Made by a program: the position numbers and the translations under genes | In this document: one piece after another, positions 1 through 7,272 of the stretch | Layout of the letters: each line of letters opens with the position of its first letter | Numbering within the stretch: the first letter of the stretch is position 1 | Notes under the pieces: generated by a model | The model's input: only the letters and a program-made list of their open reading frames with translations | The model's database searches: none | Told to the model about the DNA's origin: nothing | Assembly: GCA_001780825.1 (NCBI GenBank) | Contig: MFIX01000188.1 | Location: 1,701 to 17,557 of the forward strand | From: Candidatus Glassbacteria bacterium RIFCSPLOWO2_12_FULL_58_11 | GTDB taxonomy: Bacteria > Gemmatimonadota > Glassbacteria > GWA2-58-10 | Length of the DNA: 15,857 nucleotides | Direction: 5' to 3'

Positions 1-746
1 AACATTTGGGGGGAGATAAGCATGCCCTCGGGCGTGCCCAGGTCATCGCAGATTTCGATCAGCCGGACTCCGCGCTTTAACATTTGTTCCGCGCAGGCCA
101 GGCTCCACTCCGCCAGGCGGGCGGTAAGGCGCCGGACAAAGCCGGGGTCATCGAAAAAGCTCAGCATCAGCTTTTCAAAATCGATAAAATTGTTGTGCAA
201 CCCGCTGAAAAAGCCCATGATTTTGCCCGCCGGCATTACCCCGGCCGCGGTGAATCTTTCCGCATCCGGCGAGATATCGACCCAGCGAGCCGGATCGAGC
301 GGGTCCGGCAGCTCGAGTGAATCGAGGTCGCCCGGCTTCTCAATCGGGAAAGTCAGGCCGTACTGCACGGAATAGGGGTTGAAACGGTAGAGCCTGCGGC
401 TACCGCCCTCGAAGCGGAAAATCTCGCTGTCGCCATCCCGCTTTTCCAGAGAGCCGATGATCTCGCCTGGCCCGCCGTGGCCGAAAGGCAGCGCCCCGCC
501 CTTGCCGCAGCCCAGGCTGGAGACCCCCAGGTGCCGGGCATAATTCAGGGCCACGGTCCGGCTCGTATCATCGCGCGTCTCAGGCGGATAACAGTTTTCC
601 GGCAGGCAGTAGAGATTGTCATCGAAACAATCCGGGGGGAGGAGCTTGCGGCAGGCGTGACGGTTCCAATGGCCCATCGGCGTGTACGGGAAACGCTCGG
701 GACGCTCGCCGTTCAGGACAGCCAGCATGTCGGTTAGTCCGCTCAT
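1..746 (-). CDS. URO-D superfamily protein (uroporphyrinogen decarboxylase / corrinoid methyltransferase type), 3' end cut by window edge
   Basis: The frame is open from an ATG at 746 to the left edge, giving about 248 residues, the N-terminal two thirds of a typical 340-380-residue protein. The start MSGLTDMLAVLNGERPERFP follows the common URO-D family opening (helix, then N-G-E-x-P-x-R-x-P). Near residues 230-246 the stretch IEICDDLGTPEGMLISPQM matches the D-D-x-G...L-I-S-P element of MtaA/CmuA-like and orphan URO-D proteins. Orphans of this kind are usually not in heme synthesis and are often thought to act in methyl or C1 transfer; the substrate here cannot be read. The gene starts 16 bp after the permease stop. 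A GAGAGG at 759-764 overlaps that stop but lies 12 nt from the ATG, a long spacing, so translation may be coupled. No heme genes are visible, so hemE is not assigned. Confidence 0.85.
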   Translation of the reverse strand, partial: MSGLTDMLAVLNGERPERFPYTPMGHWNRHACRKLLPPDCFDDNLYCLPENCYPPETRDDTSRTVALNYARHLGVSSLGCGKGGALPFGHGGPGEIIGSLEKRDGDSEIFRFEGGSRRLYRFNPYSVQYGLTFPIEKPGDLDSLELPDPLDPARWVDISPDAERFTAAGVMPAGKIMGFFSGLHNNFIDFEKLMLSFFDDPGFVRRLTARLAEWSLACAEQMLKRGVRLIEICDDLGTPEGMLISPQM

Positions 747-762
747 TTGTATTCCGGTCCTC

Positions 763-2481
763 TCATAATTCCAGCTTCTCGAGGGCGCGGCAGCCCCGGC
801 TTAGGGAAAAACGCACGATCAGGAAATGAAAGAGCGCTATAAAAGCGCAGATCGCGATTATTTCTATCCATTGTCCGCTGGAGATAGGGATATCCCGGAA
901 TCGCGCCCTGAGTAATAATTGTACCGGCCGGGCCAGCAGCAGCAGGGTTACGCCGATCAGGGCCAGGGAGGAGATCATGTAAATGATACCGCCGAACCCG
1001 GTGGGGATCTGGGCCGGGTTTTCGACATCGAAACGCGGGAAAAGCGCTCCCATCCCCGTACCCAGCCCGACCAGGGCGAATGTAAGCGTAAAAACCACCA
1101 CACAGGCCAGGCCGGTAATCGACGGATCCGCATTCAGGATCCGGCTGCTGACAAAGATGAGGAACTGCCCCAGGATCACCAGCGGCAGGGCGAGCACGAA
1201 CATCTTCGACCAGAGGAAGCTTTTCATCGAGACCGGCGAGCTGCGCAGCAGCCAGAAGCTCTGGCCCTCGAGGCTCACGCCCGGAAAGACGAAGCGGGTG
1301 GAGATACTGGCGATCACGAAGCCGGCCAGGCCCAGGTTGAGAAAGTTGAGGATGATCTCCAGGAAAAATCGCGGCACCGGGGTGCGGTCGAGCGGGAGCA
1401 CGGAAAAGTTGTAGAGGTAGACCACGATCATTCCGCCGAGCAGGAAAAGCTGCGACCATTGGCTTTTGTCCCGCGCGAAAGCTTTGAGATCCTTGAGCAC
1501 CAGCTCCCTTCCGGCCTGGGGCAGGGGCTTTAAGTATATCCGCAGCAGCCTATCGAGGAGACCGGAGCCGGCGATTCTTTTTGTGTCGGATTCCTGCGCC
1601 CGGCTGAACCCGCGCGGGTAGAGAAAAACCGCCAGGTAGTAGCCCAGGCTCAGCAGCCCGAGACCCGCGGCAAAAAGCATCAGCAGGAAAAAGAGGCTGT
1701 CCCCCTGGCGCAGGCCCAGGATATCGAGCAGCACCTGGCTGGCCCAGTAGTGCGGGGAGAGAGGACTGTCCGGACTGCGCAGGACCGAGAAAAAGGAGAC
1801 CACGCTCGACATTTCGTGGCCCAGCAGCACTTTTTCCGGGTTGAGGAAACGGAAGGCGATGATTATTCCGGCGATCAGCGCCACCGACAAAAAGGAGAGG
1901 ATGTCCCGGGTCTTGCGGGCTACGAAAATATTGACCAGCAGCAGGGCGAACGCGATTCCGGCCGCGGTCGGAACCAGCGCCAGGGGCAGCATCACCAGGG
2001 GCAGGCTAAGGTAAAACTGCCAGCCCGCTCCGAAAACCTTTCCCAGAGCGGCAAATATCGGCACCGCCATCAGGAAAACCATCCAGCTCGCGTGAAGGAA
2101 AGTTTCCACGAAACGGGCCAGGTAAATGTCGTGCAGCGAAACCGGGCTGGAGATCAGCAGGTAGAGGTCTTCGCTGAAAAAAAAGGTGTTGAAGGCGCAA
2201 ATCAGGTTACTGACCACCAGGACCAGCAGGAAAGAGACCAGGGTCATCGAAACCAGCTTGACGGTCAGGAGGACCCCGATATCCTCGGTCGAGCGGAAAT
2301 AGACCAGCATGCGGTAAAAGATCGCATAGGTCGCCGCCCAGAATAGGGCGGTGAGCAGGAGCAGTGGAATCAGTCTGCCCCGGCTGAGGCTGCGCCAGGT
2401 GCTGTCCGCGGTTCGGATTTTGGGGTAAAAAAGCAGGCTGATTCCTTGCATTACCTCCGCCTTACCACTGCCAGCGCTCAT
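763..2481 (-). CDS. Multi-spanning ABC-type exporter permease (PF16949-like), orphan
   Basis: A 572-residue hydrophobic protein with roughly a dozen predicted membrane segments (for example residues 38-60, 72-96, 128-147, 158-186, 195-211, 262-287, 343-360, 372-395, 425-445, 455-480, 495-517, 536-557). It resembles the putative ABC_tran_2 permeases, which act in the inner membrane with a separate ATPase. The two halves share a short motif: LLISSPVS at 108-115 and LLRSSPVS at 411-418, each followed by a cytosolic-looking basic helix, so the protein looks internally duplicated. KDLKAFARDKSQWSQ (330-344), just before the second half, is also typical of the family. No ATP-binding partner is present on either side. 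The ORF start overlaps the hydrolase gene by 20 bp. An internal ATG at 2451 (residue 11) has GGAGG at 2454-2458 only 2 nt away and would remove the overlap; either start is possible. Confidence 0.8.
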   Translation of the reverse strand: MSAGSGKAEVMQGISLLFYPKIRTADSTWRSLSRGRLIPLLLLTALFWAATYAIFYRMLVYFRSTEDIGVLLTVKLVSMTLVSFLLVLVVSNLICAFNTFFFSEDLYLLISSPVSLHDIYLARFVETFLHASWMVFLMAVPIFAALGKVFGAGWQFYLSLPLVMLPLALVPTAAGIAFALLLVNIFVARKTRDILSFLSVALIAGIIIAFRFLNPEKVLLGHEMSSVVSFFSVLRSPDSPLSPHYWASQVLLDILGLRQGDSLFFLLMLFAAGLGLLSLGYYLAVFLYPRGFSRAQESDTKRIAGSGLLDRLLRIYLKPLPQAGRELVLKDLKAFARDKSQWSQLFLLGGMIVVYLYNFSVLPLDRTPVPRFFLEIILNFLNLGLAGFVIASISTRFVFPGVSLEGQSFWLLRSSPVSMKSFLWSKMFVLALPLVILGQFLIFVSSRILNADPSITGLACVVVFTLTFALVGLGTGMGALFPRFDVENPAQIPTGFGGIIYMISSLALIGVTLLLLARPVQLLLRARFRDIPISSGQWIEIIAICAFIALFHFLIVRFSLSRGCRALEKLEL

Positions 2482-4564
2482 CGAAAAATCCGGCCGCGAG
2501 GACCTCGGAACCGAACGGCTTGTCAGCCCCTTTACGGTAGATCAGGTAGTCGGGCAGCAGCTTGAACACGCCGTTGAACGACCAGTTGCTCGTATAGTTC
2601 CATTCCTCGGCGTAGTTCAACAGCACCAGCCGGTTGGGGCTCAGCGGGTTCGGGAAGATACACTTGAAAGCTACCTCATCCCGGGCGTAACTGTTCTTGC
2701 CGGCGACCACCCGCTCGCCCTCAAAGCGTACGGGACAGAGGCTGTTCATCCTGCCGATCAGCTTGTTACTCCGCTCATCGCCGAACAGCACCAGGTGGCT
2801 TTCCAGCATGTCGTTTTCGGTCACCAGGCTGTCCGGCCGGATCTGGAAATGGACATCCGGCAACTCGCCCCAATCGCTGAAACGGATAAGCTGGCGCAGG
2901 GTGGATTCGCCCTCAGGTCCGGTACCGTAAACCAGCAGGACACGATCCGAGAGCGCCTCGTAGATCGGGCCTTCCAGCCCTTTTTTCTTGATCGTCCGCG
3001 AGTCTGAGGTCTTATCCGTAGCTTTCGTCAGCTTCCCGTTCGTGAGCGCTATCCGCAGCGGGCCCTCTTGCGGCACCTGAAGGCTCAAGCGGGATTTCCC
3101 GCTGCTGACTGTCAGCTTGTCTCCAGCTTTTAGCCCGCTCAGCTCGGCAGGGTATAACTTCAGCAGGGCGACATTCCCGGTTGTCAGGCTGACTGCGGCG
3201 GTTTTCGGCTCCCAGCGCGCCTCGATAGTGGCGAAATCGCCGTAGTGTTCGAAGCGCTCGATTTCCAGCCAGTCGTAGCGGGCGTTCTCGTAACGGCAGG
3301 TAGTAAAATAGATGTCTTTCTGCGGCTTTTCCCGGCGCGCGGTAAAAAGCCTTCTCAGAGTCTCTCCATTTTTATAAGCCGGGTCCCAGGCATTATGGCC
3401 CACATTGTCGAAACGGGTCAGGGGCGCCTCGATGCCCACGCGCTTAAGCGCCTCTACCATTTGCTCGGAGTGGCTGACCGGCACCACCGGGTCATCGTTG
3501 CCGTGGTACATCTGCACCGGGAAGGCGCGGGCATTGGCCGCCCAGATGGAAAGCTGGTTCTGGGCTATAATCTTTTCGATATAGGGGAAGCGCTCCTCGT
3601 TTTTCAACAGGACGTCCCTGGTAAATCCGCCCACCAGGCTCATATCGCTGGGAGCGCAGACCGGCACGGCGGCGGAAAAAATTGCGGGGTAACGCAGGGA
3701 CATCTCCCAGGTGCCGTTGCCGCCCATCGAGAGGCCGGTGACACTGATCCGTTCCGGGTCCACCGGGAATGAATAGCGTACGATCGTGAGCACATCCAGC
3801 ACATCCCGCGCGCCGGGTCCGTGATAGCTCATGGTCCCCCGTCCCCAGGGGCAGACCACGATCCCCGCGGCCGGCGGAAGCTCCGGCCAGACCGGCAGGG
3901 AGAAAAAGGCCAGCTCGTCCGGCTCGCCGGGGCGGTTGCCGATCCCGAAAAGGCGTTTCAGGTTATTGGCGTAGTTCGAATATGCGCCGTGAAGGCTGAC
4001 CACCAGGGGCCATTGACGGTCCGCAGCATCCATCCCGGCCGGCAGGTAAAGGGCATAGGGGTAAACCGTATCATCGATCCGGCTGCGGTAAGTGCGGAAG
4101 AACATCCCGCTGCCACGCACGTAAATCTGCACCGGCCGGCTCAGCGCCAGGTCCTCGCCGATTGTCACGGTCAGCATGGCCGCGTAAACCTGGTCCTCGG
4201 CGGAGGGCTGAGCCAGTTGTACAGGGAAGGAGAGGGCGGTGAACAGGCCCGGATAGGCCAGCCGGGTTTCGCCGGTCAGGACATCTTTCCCGCCTTCAAT
4301 TTTCAGGCTGGCCCGCGCAGCCACCGGGGTGAGATCATTCGAATGGATACGTAAGACAATCCGGCCGAGCAGAGGGCCGGCTTCTCCGGTACGGAAAGTC
4401 GGCAGGTCAAGATACTTGAATTCAGCTTGCATCGCATAAGTCTCCCGCGCCTGGAAAAGATTCGCGGCGCAGAAAAGAAACAGGGTGAGCAGGCCTCGGG
4501 CCATTTGTCCTCTCCGGAAAAGGCCGAAATGATTTGAAAGAATGGAATTCAGGGAATCTAACAT
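2462..4564 (-). CDS. Secreted alpha/beta hydrolase (PHB-depolymerase/prolyl-oligopeptidase-like esterase) with C-terminal accessory region
   Basis: A 700-residue protein. A basic n-region (RRGQMAR) and hydrophobic core (about 23-37) form a signal peptide with likely cleavage after ETYA (44). Residues 45-155 look beta-rich. Residues 160-410 are an alpha/beta hydrolase: HGA at 192-194 for the oxyanion hole, nucleophile Ser279 in GLSMGG, an acid in HGNDDPVVP (Asp357 or Asp358), and His390 in NVGHNAWDP. Such proteins cleave ester or sometimes peptide bonds outside the cytoplasm. The last 290 residues form an additional region, beginning with a Y-D-W-L-E-I element and N-V-A-L-L-K-L, as seen in large environmental hydrolases; I do not know its role. 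Two starts are equally good: ATG 4564 with GGAGG at 4569-4573, and ATG 4504 (residue 21, shorter n-region) with GGAGAGG at 4509-4515. Substrate unknown. Confidence 0.85.
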   Translation of the reverse strand: MLDSLNSILSNHFGLFRRGQMARGLLTLFLFCAANLFQARETYAMQAEFKYLDLPTFRTGEAGPLLGRIVLRIHSNDLTPVAARASLKIEGGKDVLTGETRLAYPGLFTALSFPVQLAQPSAEDQVYAAMLTVTIGEDLALSRPVQIYVRGSGMFFRTYRSRIDDTVYPYALYLPAGMDAADRQWPLVVSLHGAYSNYANNLKRLFGIGNRPGEPDELAFFSLPVWPELPPAAGIVVCPWGRGTMSYHGPGARDVLDVLTIVRYSFPVDPERISVTGLSMGGNGTWEMSLRYPAIFSAAVPVCAPSDMSLVGGFTRDVLLKNEERFPYIEKIIAQNQLSIWAANARAFPVQMYHGNDDPVVPVSHSEQMVEALKRVGIEAPLTRFDNVGHNAWDPAYKNGETLRRLFTARREKPQKDIYFTTCRYENARYDWLEIERFEHYGDFATIEARWEPKTAAVSLTTGNVALLKLYPAELSGLKAGDKLTVSSGKSRLSLQVPQEGPLRIALTNGKLTKATDKTSDSRTIKKKGLEGPIYEALSDRVLLVYGTGPEGESTLRQLIRFSDWGELPDVHFQIRPDSLVTENDMLESHLVLFGDERSNKLIGRMNSLCPVRFEGERVVAGKNSYARDEVAFKCIFPNPLSPNRLVLLNYAEEWNYTSNWSFNGVFKLLPDYLIYRKGADKPFGSEVLAAGFFDERWQW

Positions 4565-4573
4565 AAAACCTCC
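4509..4573 (-). promoter_or_regulatory. Two competing ribosome-binding sites for the hydrolase gene
   Basis: On the minus strand, GGAGG at 4569-4573 stands 4 nt before ATG 4564, and GGAGAGG at 4509-4515 stands 4 nt before the in-frame ATG 4504. Both encode proteins with the same hydrophobic signal-peptide core; the longer one adds 20 residues ahead of it. Sequence alone does not decide between them. Confidence 0.5.
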
Positions 4574-4598
4574 GGGAGATGAAGGGGAAGAACATGAT

Positions 4599-5252
4599 TT
4601 ACCGGCCGCTTAAGCCCTTATCGACATCCGCTCGAGGGACAAAGCGCGGCGCCTCGCCGAAAAGACTGTTCCTCTCGAAAAGCCGGATAATCAGCACGCC
4701 GAACCAGATTCCCATGAAATTGAGCAGGATGTCCTGAAGATCGAAAACCCTCAGCGGGATGAGAAATTGCGAAGCCTCCTCGCAGATTCCCAGCAGGCCG
4801 GCGACAACCACCGCCGGAACTCCCGGACCGGAGAAGCGGCCCGGGAGCCGCAGTGGAATTTTGACACCATCATTGATCGTCTTTTTCAGGAATACGTACC
4901 AGAGAATCACCAGCGTCCCATACTGCGGGTAGTGGATGTACTCGTTTACACTGTCGCCCAGACGGGAGATGAAATGCCAGGTGGCCGCGGAGAAAAGAGC
5001 CAGGTTCAATAGAAAAAGCCATCTATTTTTCAGGGAGGGCCATTTGATGAAGGCGATGTAGGCGAATACCACGGCCAGGAAAGTGACCAGTCCCTTGACT
5101 ATTTGCGAGTAGACGGCCCAGGTGAGCGCGGCGGCAGCTTTTTTGGTCAGCAGCGGAAGCCAGGAGGCGATGAAAAACAGCAGTATCGAATAACAGATCG
5201 CGGCGACTAACAGAAGCAGGGTTGCCGGACGCCAGCGTTTGGGAGATGCCAT
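4599..5252 (-). CDS. VanZ-like family membrane protein
   Basis: A 217-residue protein with about five to six membrane segments (roughly 11-31, 44-67, 79-95, 110-123, 145-160, 176-191). The VanZ-family signature is in the C-terminal half: acidic pair and Gln in CEEASQF (157-163), then R168, D171, D174 and N178 in RVFDLQDILLNFMG, matching the usual E...Q...R...D...N...G pattern. VanZ-like proteins sit in the cytoplasmic membrane; the founding member gives low-level teicoplanin resistance, but most chromosomal homologues have no known role and resistance should not be inferred. The gene begins 73 bp after cdaR and ends 34 bp before the hydrolase, in a co-directional cluster. ATG 5252 has only a weak upstream Shine-Dalgarno match. 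Confidence 0.85.
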   Translation of the reverse strand: MASPKRWRPATLLLLVAAICYSILLFFIASWLPLLTKKAAAALTWAVYSQIVKGLVTFLAVVFAYIAFIKWPSLKNRWLFLLNLALFSAATWHFISRLGDSVNEYIHYPQYGTLVILWYVFLKKTINDGVKIPLRLPGRFSGPGVPAVVVAGLLGICEEASQFLIPLRVFDLQDILLNFMGIWFGVLIIRLFERNSLFGEAPRFVPRADVDKGLSGR

Positions 5253-5325
5253 AAGAAGGACTGGCTCCAGGCCGCAAAGTTCAGGATTAGGCGCCGCCGC
5301 ATGGCTCCGGAATGGAAAGGCGCTT

Positions 5326-6285
5326 TCAAGGCTCCAGTTTCCGGTGAGTCAGGAAGACATCCACGTAGTTTTGCGAGAATCTTTCCAGCCGGACTCCGGG
5401 AAAAGAATCCTGCGGAGCGCAAATAAGCTGGAGATCGAGCCGGATATTTTTTGCCGCCGGCTCCTGCCCGGTCAAGGTGACAACGGGGTGAAGGTTCTTT
5501 TCGGTCAGCTTTTCAACCTGCGACAGCGGGCCGGTGACCCAGACCGAGATGTGCCGGGGGTTGATCCGGTACTCGTAGCGCGCATTCTTGACCTCGACCG
5601 GCACTTGCTGGAAAGAGCGCGAGAAGGCTTTTTCTCCGATCACGATCCTTAGATCGACTTTATCCGGAACCAGCAGCACCAGCGGGTTGGTCGGCACCAG
5701 AGTCAGCGAGCGCTCGATCGTGGTCGCGGTCATGCCGTCCACATTGACCTGCGGCGTGGATATTTTTTCGATTTTTTCGACCAGGTTTTTAGGGCCGCGC
5801 ACACTGACACTCGGTGGATCGCAGCGGATCAGAGAAATGTCAAAATCCCCGGCCGGCTTGCCCAGGATTTCCGGGTTGACCATCACAAAAGGCCGGATCA
5901 GCAGCGGCTCGACATCCAGCTCGAGCACCCGCGGAAATATTTCAGCCACCTCAGCTCCGGGCGGCCGGCCCATCACCATCTCATCGCTGATCTGGACCGT
6001 ATGATGGCCCTCCCCCAAATGGGAAATATCCAGCCGCAGGAACATCGTGCGCTCGCCCAGGGCTCTGATTACGGTTTCGGTGGCCCGGATCCGCACCGTA
6101 ACCTTGTTCACCTCCTGGTTATCCGCGGTGGTCTTGGTCAGGATCAGGCTCTCGGTCAGACCGCGCAGCTCGAGGGGGATGTTGAAATCCCCGTAACGGT
6201 AATCCTTGCCGGTGACCATGTACCAGAGGAAAATGGCGATTACCAGCGAGATGAATTTTAGCGGCAGGTTCTTATGCAAGTTCAT
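5326..6285 (-). CDS. cdaR: CdaR / YbbR-domain regulator of the diadenylate cyclase
   Basis: A 319-residue protein with one N-terminal membrane anchor (residues 9-25, FKISLV-type hydrophobic stretch ending WYMVTG) followed by a beta-rich extracytoplasmic part. Three YbbR-like repeats can be placed at about 30-126, 130-218 and 220-312. Each has the usual order: a conserved hydrophobic strand, a P-x-x-V-x-V-x-G element (CDPPSVSVRGP at 155-165; INPRHISVWVTGP at 241-253) and a closing V-D-V or L-D-V strand. In Firmicutes CdaR binds CdaA and modulates c-di-AMP output. The gene begins 32 bp after cdaA, the conserved cdaA-cdaR order. The usual third partner glmM is absent; a VanZ-like gene follows. 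Identification rests on domain pattern plus neighbour and is strong. Confidence 0.9.
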   Translation of the reverse strand: MNLHKNLPLKFISLVIAIFLWYMVTGKDYRYGDFNIPLELRGLTESLILTKTTADNQEVNKVTVRIRATETVIRALGERTMFLRLDISHLGEGHHTVQISDEMVMGRPPGAEVAEIFPRVLELDVEPLLIRPFVMVNPEILGKPAGDFDISLIRCDPPSVSVRGPKNLVEKIEKISTPQVNVDGMTATTIERSLTLVPTNPLVLLVPDKVDLRIVIGEKAFSRSFQQVPVEVKNARYEYRINPRHISVWVTGPLSQVEKLTEKNLHPVVTLTGQEPAAKNIRLDLQLICAPQDSFPGVRLERFSQNYVDVFLTHRKLEP

Positions 6286-6317
6286 GTATGATCCGCTCTT
6301 CCGTAAGATTATGCCTT

Positions 6318-7079
6318 TCAGCGGGCAAGCATGGGTTTAACCCTTCTTTCAAGTTCCAGCGGAGTGGCCAGCGTTTCCATTGTGCCATCCAGGGCCACCG
6401 AGACATTCCCGTGCTCCTCGCTGACTACTACGATCACCGCATCGGACTCCTCGCTCAAACCCAGGGCCGCCCGGTGGCGGGTACCATAGCTCTCGTCAAT
6501 ATCGGTCCGGCTGCTCAAGGGCAGAATCGCGCCGGCGCTCAGGATACGGCCGTTGGCCAGGATTACCGCTCCATCGTGCAGCGGGCTGCGGGTGTTGAAA
6601 ATGCTCAGCAGCAGCTCGCTTTTAATCTCGGCGTCCAGGTGAAGGCCGGTCTCGATCAGGTTCTTGAGATCCAGCTCGCGCTCGATAACGATCAGGGCGC
6701 CGATATTGCGCTGGGCGAGCAGGTTGACCGCCCGCTGCAACTCGATAAGATAGCCGGTGTTTTTCTGCTGGATGTGAAAGAAATCCAGAAAGGGGTTCCG
6801 GCCAAAAGAAGCCAGAGCTTTACGGATATCGGCCTGAAAAATCACGATAATGGCGAACATGATATAGGCCATGAAATTTTGCAGCAGCCAGGCCATGGTT
6901 TGCAATTGAAAGCGGTCGGAGAGGAAATAGAGCAGGATCAGAAAAATGATACCGAAAGCGATCCGGGCGCTGCGCGTGCCCTTGAGCGGGTAGAGAATAT
7001 AATAAACAAAGGTGGCGACCAGCAGGATATCGACAAGCGAAGCAACAGTGAAACTCAGGTTGTCAAGAAGGTTGGGCAT
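6318..7079 (-). CDS. cdaA: Membrane diadenylate cyclase CdaA (c-di-AMP synthase)
   Basis: A 253-residue protein, the normal length for CdaA. Three membrane helices (about 14-30, 38-54, 67-83) precede FQADIRKALASFGR (81-94), which corresponds to the conserved F-Q-P-E-L-R-R-A-L joint of this family. The DisA_N catalytic domain covers about 100-240 and holds both catalytic motifs intact: DGA at 169-171 in SPLHDGAVIL and GTRHRAALG at 199-207. The enzyme condenses two ATP molecules to c-di-AMP, which controls potassium and osmolyte transport and wall homeostasis in many bacteria. ATG 7079 is the only start that preserves the first helix; the Shine-Dalgarno is weak. A sigma70-like promoter candidate lies about 65 bp upstream. 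It heads a co-directional run with cdaR and the VanZ-like gene. Confidence 0.95.
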   Translation of the reverse strand: MPNLLDNLSFTVASLVDILLVATFVYYILYPLKGTRSARIAFGIIFLILLYFLSDRFQLQTMAWLLQNFMAYIMFAIIVIFQADIRKALASFGRNPFLDFFHIQQKNTGYLIELQRAVNLLAQRNIGALIVIERELDLKNLIETGLHLDAEIKSELLLSIFNTRSPLHDGAVILANGRILSAGAILPLSSRTDIDESYGTRHRAALGLSEESDAVIVVVSEEHGNVSVALDGTMETLATPLELERRVKPMLAR

Positions 7080-7144
7080 TTATAGAACTCATTGAATGGC
7101 AAGGGGTTCCGATACCCTGATGCATACGTCTCGAATTGAATTTA

Positions 7145-7174
7145 ATAATAACATGCAGTCCGGCGGATAGACAA
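7145..7174 (-). promoter_or_regulatory. Candidate sigma70-type promoter for the cdaA-cdaR transcript
   Basis: On the minus strand, TTGTCT (7169-7174) and TATTAT (7145-7150) are separated by 18 nt. The -10 matches 5 of 6 and the -35 4 of 6 consensus bases. A start near 7138 would give a leader of about 58 nt before cdaA. Found by eye in AT-rich intergenic DNA, so chance is possible. Confidence 0.35.
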
Positions 7175-7175
7175 T

Positions 7176-7210
7176 AAAAAAACGCCGCGGAATCCGGCAA
7201 TTCAGCCGGA
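7176..7210 (-). terminator. Candidate intrinsic terminator after the kinase gene
   Basis: In the 193-bp gap after the kinase stop, the minus strand has a 6-bp stem TCCGGC/GCCGGA (7193-7198 and 7205-7210) with a 6-nt loop, followed by a GC-rich CCGCGGCG and then seven T residues (7176-7182). The 10-nt spacing between stem and T-run is longer than in a textbook terminator, so this is a moderate candidate. The rest of 7080-7272 holds only the promoter candidate for cdaA. Confidence 0.35.
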
Positions 7211-7272
7211 CGAATCGAAGAAAGTGGGGGTAGCGAAGCGCTGGAGGGAAATTTATAATTGCCGCCCTTGAT

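Noticed and set aside
743..1459. Second minus-strand frame of 238 codons inside the permease
   Set aside because: Out-of-frame shadow of the permease; it is Arg/Pro-rich and lacks the membrane pattern.
6288..7085. Plus-strand frame of 265 codons opposite cdaA
   Set aside because: Antisense to cdaA, whose catalytic motifs DGA and RHR are intact; no domain in the plus frame.
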